From the NCBI RefSeq assembly GCF_000471905.2, contig NW_006494789.1, positions 5,188,755 through 5,252,754 of the forward strand: a stretch of DNA of 64,000 nucleotides, given 5' to 3'. The translations under genes were made by a program, and so were the position numbers. The notes beneath the pieces are model-generated. The model saw nothing but the letters and a program-made list of their open reading frames with translations. It was not told the origin of the DNA and did not search any database. Position 1 is the first letter of the stretch. The number at the start of each line of letters is the position of its first letter. This document shows, piece by piece, positions 1 to 12,400 of the stretch. This stretch comes from Amborella trichopoda. Lineage: Eukaryota > Streptophyta > Magnoliopsida > Amborellales > Amborellaceae.

Positions 1-2260
1 CTGCACCCAAACTGAAAGTACAAACAACTGTAATAAACTAAAATGATCTAAAGGTATCATCCATTCAAGGCTTGCTCCTCTTATTCTTCTCGATGGTTCA
101 TCTAGGATTTGTATCCTCCAAATAAATGTGTCCATTGGGAGGAATCGGCTGCTCCAAAAGAGGATGCCTTACCTCGTCATACTTTGCAAGTCATCGCCTA
201 TTGATTCTTACTCCCCCCACCTCCTGAACCTGAGGAGGTGGTTCGAAAAAGGGAGCAAACTAAAATTGTGTACCCCTTTTAAGAAGAATGAGTGGGCTCA
301 AGTGTCTCAATTTTTAGCCCAATGGTCTTATAAAGCAAATCTGCCATTCAATACTAATAGCTTTAAGAGCTTCCAAGCTATGCTGCAAACAGTGGAACAG
401 TTTGGGCTACGTGATAAGGGCCCTAGGCCTTATGAGCTCAAGGAACCCAATTGAAGGAGGTAGAGCTCAAGAATGAGTCCCTTAAAACCCACAGAGATAC
501 ATAGGGCAAGAGTGGCATCACCATAGTGATAGATCATGGACCAATAAGAGGACTAGAAGCATTATAAACTTAATGGTGAATTGTCCTCATAGGTGGGGTG
601 TTCATTGATGCATTTAACAAGATTCATCATGCAAATTTCACATTTGATTTAGTAAATAAGTGTATTGAGGAGGTAGGGCAGGCATATGTGGTGCAAGTAG
701 TATTTACGAACATGGCTAAAGCCAATATGTTGGCTGCTGGCCATGGAGATGAAGAGGTCATGCATTTTCTAGTGCGTGTCGCATTTCATTGACCTCATGC
801 TCGAGGCAATCAGCAAAATGAAAGTGGTGGAAGGAATACTCAAGACAGCAAGAACTGTTGCAGTTTCATATACAGTCACATACATGTCTCAACCATGATG
901 AAGAACTACACAAAGAAAACGGAGAGTTGGTGACGCCAGAGGTCGCAAGGTTTGCTACTTCTTACTTGTCTTTAAAATCGATTTCAAAGCAAAAAAGTTG
1001 AACTCAGAATCATGTTTTTCTCTTCAAATTCGATGCACAGCAAGTGGTTCAAGGATACAAATGGGAAAAATGCATGTGATATTGTTAAGGCACCCCGGTT
1101 TTAGAATGGGGTGCACTACTACCTAGATCTTTTTTAGCCACTTCCAAAGTTTTGCGGCTTATGAATAATGAGATGGCTCCGGCAAAGGAGCATATTTACA
1201 AGGCAATGGAGATTGCAAAAGAAGAGACCAAGAGGATCTTGAAAATAGAGGAAAGTAAATATGCCCCTATTTTGAGAATTGTTAGAAAAGCAAATGGAAT
1301 TCACAGCTGGAGAGGGCCCTGCACCTAGCAGGGTACTATATAAACCTATTTATTACCATTCTGATCCTAAGATAGAGTCTAAGGGTTATTTCATGTAACC
1401 AATAAGCCAGTGCAATTGGAAGCTCAACTAGATGTTCAAGGCAAAGTCTCTATGGATCTTGACAAGTATTGATATTCAATATGGACACATGGGATGGATA
1501 TCACAATAGGGTGAAGGATGAAAATCTAACCATACAAGTTGAAAACTTATTTCTTGATGGTGTATTAATTACTTTAAGTACTTAGTTCTAACTTCTAACT
1601 TCTAACTTCGAAGGCCTAACTTGACATATAAATATATTCACAAATATAGACTATGCATCGTTGCTTCATGTTGGGCCAATCATGGACAGAGCACCAATTC
1701 ACTTGTCGATGACGGCTCGACAAATTTAGAACTTGAACATTGTACGGTTTTGAGCGCAACTTCAACACATTCGAGACGATAAATTCTTAACTAACACATT
1801 TGCGGTTTCACCAATTGCCCTCGTCTCCTACAACCCTAACATGTATTTTATTATTTTGAGTCATAAGTATTTAACGCTGTAGTCATGCATTATGCAACAC
1901 ATACATACAAACAAGAGAAATAGGCCAAAAGAGACTGAATGACCTTATTTTCACGTGAAGCACAATACAATCAACTACATCGTTGTGAAAGAATATGGAT
2001 GATGCCAACAAGTGGTTAAGAAAGAATTTGGGGATGAACTAGCATTCGCAGGAGAGAGCTTGACATGGACCCAAGTTCATAAGGCAGCTAGAACCGCATT
2101 GAGCTTATACAAGCTACGAGATCTCAAAGGAGAAGCGAAAGAGGACCAGGAGAGTAAGAGAGGAGGAGGAGGAAGATGACTTAGATGTTACTAGAGAAGA
2201 AGATGTATATGACGAGAAAGGGGGATGACTTTGATCATGATGGCTTGGCATCATAATCAT
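1..2260 (+). pseudogene. Decayed hAT transposase (DUF659 type), cut by the left window edge
   Basis: A plus-strand hAT-superfamily transposase can be followed through many frameshifts and stops. Readable pieces are at 200-454 (a region with W.YKA.LPFN and S...Q.ML, typical of the segment before DUF659), 598-792 (a DUF659-like stretch resembling VGQAYVVQVVFTNMA), 905-1020 (equivalent of the 'TPEVARFATSYLSL' region) and 2035-2250 (C-terminal 'ESLTWTQVHKAARTA' followed by an acidic GAG-rich tail). The same order and motifs occur in the hAT element at 7362-10852, which is the internal comparison I used. No reading frame is intact and the 5' end is outside the window. It sits in intron 15 of the flippase gene, antisense to it. 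I could not find its terminal repeats. Confidence 0.7.
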
Positions 2261-3096
2261 ATTCAAGTGCATCTAATGCTAGTCGTGGGGATGGATGTGT
2301 TGTTACAATAAAACCAATCTCAATTTTGAGTTAATCAGATTTGTATAGAGTTTTGCAATTTTGTCCTTTGAGTAGTGACTTTTTGTGAGTCGTGAGACAT
2401 GCCTTGCAATGAAATATTAACACTTTTTGGTTTTGATACTTTCTATTGCTGTATAATAAATGAATTTTAGGCAATTTCACTTAGTTAAAGTTTTAGTCAT
2501 TCAAATTCAAGTTTCAAAGTCATCTATGCTTAAGTTTGAACTACACAATAAAAGAACACAGACAAAAAATTGTGAAGCCATGTTTTTTAATGAAAATATA
2601 TGATCGCTACAATCAATCAGGGAACGTTTAGTAACCAACAAAACTTCCATAACATCACATTCAAAGGCCTAGAGGCCCCCTCATTTTTGCAGGTCGCCCA
2701 AGTATCTTGATCCGCCTGGACCGAATCTGCGTTCCTCAACATTGGGTAGGTCTAATCTTTAATGAATTGAATGATATTAAAACCAATACAAATCGGAAAA
2801 ATAGGAACGGACCGGGAACCAGGTGGGCATTTTGGGCAGTCTAATCCCAACACAGAACAGATAGACATGAATCAACTGGTCCCACTATGGCTTGAAAAAA
2901 AAAACCAAACTAAAATTTCTATAGTTTTCAAACCAAATATCATCATTTTGGGGGACTTTTCTCATTCTTTCGAAATAGTTCAGGATATTTTTATATATAA
3001 GGGGGTTTGAAGGTTAAAAAATGTAACTTAGAGAGAGAGAGCTACTTTGGCAATTTTTCCTCAAAGTGCAATTTTAAAGAGAGCTACTTCGACAAT
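2261..3096. other. Intron 15 sequence without recognised features
   Basis: AT-rich intronic DNA between the hAT remnant and the CT repeat. I see no coding similarity, terminal repeats or RNA gene here. The short open frames are not supported by any recognisable motif. Confidence 0.5.
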
Positions 3097-3121
3097 TCTC
3101 TCTCTCTCTCTCTCTCTCTCT
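3097..3121. repeat. (CT)n microsatellite
   Basis: An uninterrupted run of CT dinucleotides, about 12 units, followed by C-rich and A-rich homopolymers. Open frames that read through it are artefacts of the repeat. Confidence 0.9.
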
Positions 3122-3212
3122 CCCCTTGCCCCCCACCCAAAAAAAAAAAAAAAGGGCCCTTCCCCACCACCAAAAAAACCCAAATCTTTGGTCAAAATAA
3201 AGCACTTTTCGG

Positions 3213-4000
3213 AGAGGATTCGAGCTATCAATCCACCCTAGTTCAAATCCAAGAAATCTTATTACTCCCTATTGTGATTGGTTTGTTTTATGTCTACAAA
3301 AAATATAAAACTTTTTATATTGAAAGATTTTTCTAAGAAATGATTTACAAAAAAAAAAAAAAGAATAATGCAATGGGTTGTTCCATGTATACAATTTAAT
3401 GGTTGTTTTTTCTGTAGTAAGTTTATTTGTTCTAATTTTACTTATTTGGTAGCTTATATGCATCTTTTACTATATAGATATTAGGATTTTTTGGATTTTC
3501 ATTTGCATTTGCTTTTCTTATTTAACTTTATGTTCTTTAACACTTCATTTGCTTGTCCTTTTTATTTGCTTTCCTTTTTTCTTTTACTTTTGGTTCTTCA
3601 ACACTTAATAGAACTATAGAAGATTCGAGTCGTCAATCTACCCAAGTTCAAGACCCAAGTGAGCTTATTGCTCCCTTTTGTGAGTTGTTTGTTTTATATC
3701 TAGAAAAAATAAAAAACTTTCCAAACATTTAAGGTTTTCCCAAGAAAGGATATTTTTATTAAAAAAAAATGCAATGAGTTGTTTCGTGTATTCAATTTAA
3801 TGGTTGTTTTCACTTTCATAAGTGTACTTGTTATTAGTTCTACTTATTTGGCAGCTAACATGTATCCTTTTGTATATAGAAATTAGGTTTTTTTTTCTGG
3901 ATTTTTGTTTTTATTTGCTTTCTAATTTTACTTTTGGTTCTTGTACACTTCAATAGAACTACTGAGAATGTTGAGATACAGACAAATGGCGTGTTATTAT
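3213..4000. repeat. Tandem duplication of a ~400-bp intronic unit
   Basis: Two diverged direct copies lie head to tail. Unit 1 begins near 3218 (ATTCGAGCTATCAATC) and unit 2 near 3628 (ATTCGAGTCGTCAATC), giving a period of about 410 bp. Shared landmarks in the same order include a GTTTGTTTTAT block, a poly-A tract, TGCAATG(A/G)GTTGTT, ACAATTTAATGGTTGTTTT-like text and a final AC(A)CTT..AATAGAACTA segment. No coding content. It could be a local duplication or two copies of an unrecognised AT-rich element. Confidence 0.7.
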
Positions 4001-4401
4001 TTTATTTTGGTTCCTAATAATTTTCTAAAATCATTCAATTTTTCCTAGTTTTCATTTTTTATATTTGTTTTTTATTTTTATTTTTATTTTATTTTTACCA
4101 GGCTAATTGATGAGCAGGTCTATTCCGGCTAGTCCGATCGAACTGGTGCCCACCCCATTTAAACCTTCAATCCAATCTTGACGACCTTGAAGGACATTGA
4201 TGGCATCATCAATTGTAATGTTTTTACGCTTCAATATCTATGTCAGATGGTTGTTTGCTTCTAACCCTAACGCTAAACCATTCCAAGTGTCTCATGCTAA
4301 TCATAGATCCTAGTTTCTTCATTCACATCCTATTTCCACAACTCTAACCATAGTTAAAACACAACCTAACCATCAACTACAACCCAAATCCAAATCTCCT
4401 A

Positions 4402-5646
4402 AACTTAATACTGCAAAGGACACTCACCCCCCATTGGTGGACATTCATCCCGCATACACCCTCAGGTCCACAAAAACCCATGGACCCTCCCAAACTTCTA
4501 ATAATTGAATACTACACCCCCTCCCTCATATTTTAACTCTCCAAATAACTATTTTAGCTTATATTCTTTATTATATTCTCACCTTTTAACCATCATCATC
4601 TGAGCCTTATTCCAACCATTTGGGGTCGACTACATGAGTCGTGTTCTGCCATTCTACTCTATTAAGGGCACATCCTCTGTCAGACCATAGGTCACCATAT
4701 CTCGTCTCACTATTTCCATTAATGTCCTTTTGGGCCCTTGCCCTTGCCCTTTTAACATGGTCCACTTGAACCAAATTATAGGTTGATGCTGCACATGGAA
4801 TGGCATGCGAACCCTTGCCTACTACGCACCACAACTGGCCATCGTTGCGGTGTCGCTTCCAGGGAACATTCTAACTAACCCTTGCTCATTTCTCACTGCA
4901 CCTGGGTGCTAATACAATATGTCATTTTTTGGGAACACCTTAGAAATAACAAATAACATTGGTTTAAGATTCATAAAAATAGATGTAATAAAAGTTTTAC
5001 ACTTGCTACCAACCTAACACAGCCATCCTCCTTTACCCTAGCTTGGGTGCAACATGACCGGCATGGGACTGACCATCTCGGAGTTGATACCCCTCTCCCT
5101 TTATCGACCTCTTCCCCATCTCTTCATCTCTACCTACCCAACCTGTCACCCCTTTCTCTCTCTAAAATGATTCAAAAAAGAGAGCGAGAGCTTGAAGAAT
5201 GGGTAGAGAGAGTTAATGAGGAAGGGGGTGAAAGAGTATGTGTGGAGGATGGGAAAGAGAGAGGGGGGAAGATCACAAAAGGTTTGAGATGAGAGAGAGG
5301 GAGGGAAGGATGGGGGGAGAGAGCGATGGGTGGGGCTTAGGGTTTCACAACCAGAGAGAGATAGAGAGGGGCATCTAGTTGCGTGGCTATAGATGGAGAA
5401 GGGGTAGAGAGAGAGGAGTTTCAATCGGTTATGAATTTAGGGAAGTTTTAAGGGACATGGGTTAAAGGTGGGAATAGAATAAAGAATAGGGTTAAAAGGG
5501 CATTTGGATCGTGAAAAAAGTGAAGGAGGGGGTTTAGTGTCCTATTATTAAAAGTTTGGTGCGGTCATGAGTTTTCCGTGGACTGGAAGGTGTACATTGA
5601 ATGGAAGTTCACCAAAGGCGGATAGCGCCCTTTTCCCAACTTAATA
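4402..5646. mobile_element. Non-autonomous Mutator-like element (MULE-type MITE) with 9-bp TSD
   Basis: The element spans 4411-5637 and is flanked on both sides by the identical 9-mer AACTTAATA (4402-4410 and 5638-5646), the target-duplication length of Mutator elements. Its ends form a long imperfect inverted repeat of at least 110 bp. Reading inward, the left end carries AAAGGACACTCACC, GGTCCAC, CATGGACC, AAACTTCTAATAAT and ACACCCCCTCC. The reverse-complemented right end carries AAAGGGCGCTATCC, AGTCCAC, CATGACCG, AAACTTTTAATAAT and AAACCCCCTCC. The right half is GA-rich. There is no transposase. A SINE-like repeat lies inside (4591-5078). The same terminal sequence recurs at 26367, 39156 and 46265. 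Sits in intron 15 of the flippase gene. Confidence 0.8.
4591..5078 (+). repeat. Dispersed SINE-like repeat, copy A (GGGGTCG..TACATGA class)
   Basis: Starts with a CAT trinucleotide run, then GAGCCTTATTCCAACC, TTTGGGGTCGACTACATGA, and later AACCTAACAC followed by CCTCCTTTACCC and GGCATGGGACTGACC. This order (ATC repeat, 'CCTTATCCCAACTAATTGGGGTCG', '...ACATGAATC', 'CTAACACA..CCTCCTTTACCC') is a familiar dispersed repeat of angiosperm genomes. I cannot give its family name with certainty. Three other copies are in this window (13451, 19100 on the minus strand, 23815). It lies inside the MULE-type element, so it either inserted there or is part of it. Confidence 0.6.
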
Positions 5647-6365
5647 TTTGCATGATCAATTCTACCCTACCATAACCATTTTGTCATATGAGCTTTGCCA
5701 TGTCATAGATAAGTCTATTTCAAATCTCTCATCTAATATATAAGTCTGGCTGACGTCATTACTTGTGAAATGCTAATCTACAATTAATCGACAATTTATT
5801 CCAAGCTTCTTTCTAAATCGAATTTTAATAGATACAGAAGTTCAGTCATTGATCACTATTTCCAAAAACAAGAAACCAGTCAAATGGATGAGTCAACCAG
5901 TATAACATGTACTTTAAACAAAGGATAACTCGTGAGTAAATTAGGAAGATCATATTAAAACCAATAAAAGATCCTGATGAGCAAAGTAACTCATAGAGCA
6001 AACACTCCTTGGATTTCAAGGCATATTTTAAGGTATTTCTGATACATCAGATGTGTATCTATATGAGCATCATATATGTTCAAGACCTACAATAACCTAC
6101 AATCGATCATAGACATTGGGTTACTCACTTGTCTGTCTAAAGTGTGTTTTTACATTCATCCATTTGAAACCAAAACAAAATGGCAAAGGACGAGTAAAAC
6201 CATATCAACCCCAATTCCAAGTTGCACATATTACAAAAGTACATCTGTTGTTCCACATCAAATGAATTTCAACTATCAAATATATAATAAAAATTCAAAA
6301 ATATTTTTTTGGATTTATAAAGTTAAGATTTTGTTTCTACTTTAAAATAGAGAATATGAACAAAC
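5647..6365. other. Intron 15 sequence adjoining exon 15
   Basis: No element or coding signal recognised. On the minus strand this begins with the intron donor immediately below 6366. Confidence 0.5.
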
Positions 6366-6486
6366 CTGGAGAAATGAAATTGCAAGAGAGTGCAATTTGA
6401 ATGGCTGTATTCTGTTTATCACCAGTCAGCATCCAAAAGTTAATCCCAGCTCTTCTGAGTATATCAATTGTTTCTGGAACACCATC
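6366..6486 (-). CDS. ALA2: ALA2-like flippase, coding exon 15 (residues 616-656), last exon in the window
   Basis: Acceptor TTTCAG|GAT, donor CCAG|GTTTGT. Encodes [20 protein letters not shown] and [20 protein letters not shown], with the P-domain TGDK at 636-639. No further exon was found in 1-6365, so intron 15 is at least 6.3 kb and the gene continues beyond the left edge. Confidence 0.93.
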
Positions 6487-9400
6487 CTGAAAATTAAAAA
6501 GAAAAAGGAAAAAAATAGCATGAGGATAACTTTAAATGTAAGCCTATGGAAACACACCCTTTATGTGTATTCAACATTCTAAAGGTGTCCTTTAATTTCA
6601 TAGTATAAAAGCAATGGAATGACCACGAAGTTCACACTACAGTAGCAATTTCTTTTAGTCCACCTGTAGACGATCTTCGATAGCAGTGATACCGAGAATT
6701 TCAAGATCACGCTCCAACCGCTGACAAACCTCGGCTATTTTCCACTAAAAAGGAGTAAAATAAATTATATCAATCACAGCTCATAATAGTCCGGACATAA
6801 ACAAAGTCAGAGGGAACAGCATAGGGATATGGCTCACCTCTCTATCTACTAATGTACCACTTGCTTCTTTAAACAACAGTGACCATTCATGATATTCATC
6901 TTGTGTCAATTCACGCCATGCCAAGCAGAGAGTCCGTAACCCTAGTTGTGAATACTGTTCTACAGCTTCAACAAATGTCCTTATTTGTTGTCCTAAAGAG
7001 GAGTTCAGTATAACTAATCTTAGAAAACATGCACATGAAAAACCATACAGAGATGAGTGGCATACAAAACTAAAATACAAGCTAATCTTATTTCTCAACC
7101 TTAACAAACAAGAGAGAGAGATGAGAATGATAAAATTAACCAGGCCACCATGTACTTTTTTAATCAACTAATGAGAGTGGAATACCCCGAAAACAAAAAA
7201 AAGAATAATGTACAGATGTACAATATATACGTGGCCCTCAAACCTAACATAGACTTAAAGGTGCTCATCCATGTATTGCACAACACAAGGATGCTGGAAT
7301 AAAAATTAGAGGCACAAAATACAAGCTCATGTGCTTTCTATTGTTTTGGACAATTAATCAGCAGTGTTTTAAAATGCGGTCGCATCGCTGCATATCCGGC
7401 CGCATCATGCGCTATGCACTAAGCACCGCATCAGAAATGACCGTATATAAGGTTTGGAGAGATGGGCCCTCATATGCTCCGCATCAGAGCCACATAGCGC
7501 ATAGGGCGCATCAGGCTGCATAGTGTTCCGCAATTTTTTTTTCAAAACAATGCCCATCAGGGATGGGCAAAAAGGTCATTTTGACCTTTAAAATTTAGGG
7601 GAAAAGGTAAACAAAATTTTTGAGCCACATTCATGCTTTTTTGTGATCCAATTGATCAAAAGAAAAATTTACATGGAAATTTTTTTCGTTGGAGTTCTTC
7701 GATTTGTGCATTTTTTGATACTTGGTTATTGATATGTACCTTTTGGGTCTTGATTTGAGCAAGTTTAGGTGAACTTGGGACGACAAATCGACGGTTTCAA
7801 AGGCCTTGAAGAAATCGATACTTGCTTCAAGAACGGGTAACTTTTTTTTCCTTCTACAATAATTTTTTTTTGGGGCAATGTCTTCTTCCCAATCTTCTAG
7901 TAATAAGGATCCGGCTTAGAAATATGCCAAACTTAAAAATCCGAAAGATCGAAATTGTGTGATTTGCATGCTCTGTGGAAATACTTATATGGGTGGTATT
8001 TTTTGGCGAAAAGAACAATTAGCTGGTATTTATAGGAATGTAAGAGCATGCCCACAAGCTACCGTGGCGATAAAAAGGGAGATTAGAGAATACATGGATA
8101 GCTTGAAAAAAGAAAAAGAGAAGAAAAAACTAAAAGAAAATAATTAATTGATGATGTGCAATTATTTGATGATGATGATATATCATAAATTGCAATGAGG
8201 CAAGGAGTACTCCAATCTCAAGAGAGAGGGTTATAAATAATGGTGAGAGTATTGAAAACTAAACACCTCTCTCTAAGGGGCCAATAGATGTTTTTTTTCA
8301 CCCCTAGCCCCGAAATTGTGGTTCAAAAGAAGAGGAAAAAAACAAAACAAACCACAATTGAAAATCGATATAAGAAAGAACAGAGGAAGTCGGTATGCAA
8401 GTTTATTACAAAGTGGCTTTATAGGGCCAGCATTCCTTTTAATATTATAACCCTCGATAGTTTTGCATGTATGGTCCAGGAAATTGGGTAATATGGCCCG
8501 GACTTGTTCCTCCTTCACTACATAAGGTTAGGGAGCCCTTATTGAAGGATGTTGTATTTGATGTTAACAAAATTTTGATTTCTCAAAGAGAAGGGTGGGA
8601 GAAATATGGGGCCACTATTATGTGTGATGGTTGATCCGATAGAAAGTAAAGGGCATTCATTAATTTTTTGGTTAACTGTCTTTTTTGTTAAGTATGTTGA
8701 TGCATCAGACAAGTCTACATACTTATGTGGCTTCATGGATGGGATTGTAGAGTTTGCTAGAGAGAAAAATGTGGTACAAATTGTCATTGACAATGGTGCC
8801 AATTATGCTACAGCTGGTCATTTTTTTACTTTGAAAATGACGCATATGTTTTGGACTCCTTGCACAGATCAATGTGTTAATCTTATACTTAAGGAAATGG
8901 GTACAACATATTTATTTAGTGGGGTGATTTTCAGAGCTATTTTGTTTGTTAGATTTATTTACAATCACACCATGGTCCTAAGGATGATGAGGACTTTTAC
9001 AAAGAACAAAGAATTAATGACACCAGGTATCACTAGATTTGCCACGTCATTTATCACTCTTTGAAGCCTAGCCAAGCAAAAAATTGCCTTGAGAATCATG
9101 TTTGCTTCAGAGCAATGGAGTCAGAGTAAATGGTCAAAGAATCGAGATGGGATAAAGGTTGAACAAATTATTCTGAGTACATCTTTTTGGAGTCAAATAA
9201 TTCTTGCATTGGAGGTGGCTCACCTTTTAGTGAGAGTGCTTCGACTAGTTGATGGTGATATGAAACCCGCCATGGGCTACATACATGAGGCAATGACTAT
9301 GGCAAGATCAGAGATAAAAAATGTTTTAAAGGGTGACGAAAATAAATGCAAGGCCATACTTGAAATTATTGATAGGAGATGGGATACTCAGCTTCACAGG

Positions 9401-12400
9401 CACCTCCATTCAGCCGATTACTTTCTAAATCCATCTCTTCACTACAAGCACCCATCCATTGAGTCAGATCGTGTAATAAATGGTGGGTTCTTAGATGTGC
9501 TTGAGAGGTTGGTTCCTGACAAAGATATCCGAGATGAGATCCAGAGCCATGAATTGATTAAGTTCAAGTTAAGCTTGGAAAACTTTGGGAGAGAGATTGC
9601 TATTCGAAATAGGGACATTACAGATCTAGGTAAAGGCTAAAAGTACCCTTACTTGTCTATGACTTTATGTATAGTTCCATTGTTTACCCTTAATTTTTAT
9701 TTATAATCTAAATTATAAAATATTATACAACTGCATGGTGGGCATTATATGGAGGCGAGACACCAAATCTACAATGTCTTGCTATTCGAGTGTTAAATTA
9801 TATGCAGCTTGTCTAGTTGTGAACACAATTGGAGAGCATTTGAGCATGTAAGTCCTTACTCCTTAATACTTATTTCTTTGATTTCAATTTTACTTTTCAA
9901 TTTTCTAAAATCTAATTTATCTAATTTCAATTTTATACCACAGCTCTATACCAGAAAAAGAAAAACGTTGGAGCAGAAGAAGTTGAATGATTTGGTTTAT
10001 GTGCGATATAATGAACAGCTTAGGAAGAGGTATCAAAAGCGCATGCAGCTCAGCCCTATTCAATTGTATTAAGCTGAAGGTGATTACACAAGTGAGTGAA
10101 CCACGGATCCAAGACTAGAGCGTGTGTTTGAGGCTGAGGATCTTACATGGCTTGATGTCGAGCTAGCAGCAGGGGCTAATGAAGAAGATCGGCCTAACAC
10201 TAGAGCACAAAGGAGTAGAGCTGGGCCTAGTCACACTCGTACAATAGCTCCAGAGGTCGAGGAGGAGGGAGCTGACTCAGAGGAGATCGAGGAAGAAGAA
10301 TATGCGGAGGCCACCGAGGACGATATTGATGATGATACACATGAAGACTCTCAAGATGACTTCTCTGATTAATATTTGAAAAATTGACTTCAAAATCGAC
10401 TCTCAAGATGACTTCTATGATGAATGATTGATTGTATTAACTCTTCTTGAGCTTGACTTCAAAACTCTTTAATCTTCATAAAGACATGGACTTTTAGTTT
10501 GTACTATCACTATTTTGTAACTTTAAAGTTTGTGGTTGCAAATTTGTACTTATGGTTGTTGCTTGTTGAATATTTTATAAAGCTAGTTTCAAGTTTCAAG
10601 TTTGTTATTTCTATCAAGGGATAGTACATACAAAATCTCTGACTGCTAATACTTTAGGAGTTAATGAATAAACTAAAATACCTACTATCACATATATCAC
10701 CTCCATATTTTTTTCTATGCATTAACCTATTTTTTTAGATTTTTTAGAATTTTTTAATATTTATTGATCGCATCACCGTGATGCACCCGCATCCGGACCA
10801 CATCAACCTGCATCGGCCCCCACACCGCCGCATCCTGCTTTTTAAAACACAGTTACTAAGGGGTCACATGAGCCATCTCAAGATCTTCCACTGGACAGGT
10901 TTAGAGAAACCATTGCATGAGTTCAAATTGAGGGGAACATTCACAATAATTCATCATGTCGCTTTTCTTCACATCTTCATAATGTGGAAACAATAGTTTG
11001 CCAAAACTGATTTAAAAAATCAATCTTGTGCGACCATGTAATCGTCCATCAAATGTGTCTACTACTATTTTACTTTACATAAAAGGATGGGGCAGTCTTA
11101 TGAATGAGAGCTCTTGAAGTGTTACAGACACTACATCTAAATTATTGCCCATATGGTGATAACACAATTTTACCCTCCATTGTGTAAATTGGAATAGAAC
11201 ACACTTTCTCATATTGGGGATGAAACCCATAAAACATAACTAGATAAGATTAAAAGTCATAGGAATGTTTATCTCAAAAAAAAGACAGTCAGAGGAATGT
11301 TTGAAATTCAAATTTCACAACAAAAGGGACATCAATAGAGAGATTTCAAAATATATCCAAAGAGCTGAGGTTTTACATCAAAGAATAAATGAGAGATTGA
11401 ATGGATTCCAATTCGAATTGGCAGGAAAGCTGAATTTAGATACAGATCAAGCAGTAATCCAGTGCAATGGTGGTTAATCTGAAACAGTAACAGCGATGAA
11501 ATACAGTACTAGCCCATTAGGGGTCAATGGTTCTAAATCAGTTCAAGTGTCACCATGTCTAGTTTGAGTAGAATTTAACCTATGAGTTCAATAAGAATTG
11601 AAGAGGCATTTCTTGACAGCATAAGGTGGTATGCACAGGCAGTACTGACTCTAGGAGAATGTAGTCTAGGTTTTAGATGCACTAGGCACTTGCTCAGTGA
11701 GGTAATAAGTGGACAACAAGATCATGGAAGCTAGTGTTTTGTCAATAGCTAACATAGTTGAAAAATGGAAGGCCAAGACTGTGGAATTTAATGAGGCAGT
11801 ATACATGGTTAATTATTGAATTTCAAATCATACATAGTAAGCACAAACATATATCCAATGTTTCAAAACGCGCTAGGCGGCACCTAGGCGGTTGAGGGGT
11901 CCAAGCCGCCCAATGCCTAGGCAGGCACCCAGAACCTCGGCAGCCCAGTAGAATTTTTGTTTTTTTTAGGTTTTTCTCTTTCTAAAATAAGCTCTAATGG
12001 GTTCTAGGTTTCAAATGAATCTAAAACCCACAATTTTGCACTTTTAGTATTAAAAAAATGACCCAAAAATACCCTCAACGAGGGGCATTTCAGCCCCTGG
12101 GCAGGGCGCAGGCCTTGGGTGGCTGCCTAGGCACCCAGGGATATCCGCTTTTTTTGGGCCCTAGGCCTAGGTGATGCGCCCAGGCCCCCAGAACCGCCTA
12201 GGCGGCCACCCAGACACTGGGCGGTCCGCTTTTTGAAACACTACATATATTACATATAATACATGTTCAAATGTACACTCTCTCATAGATGTGTTGATTT
12301 CATTGTACTACTGATGTAATACCATATTCTTTTGACAATTTAATATTACAAATACAAAAGCTTCATAAGGCACTCTGATGTTCCTGAACTCAAGCTTTAG

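Noticed and set aside
4258..4290. CTAACCCTAACGC, telomere-like sequence
   Set aside because: Only two imperfect units; not a telomeric tract.
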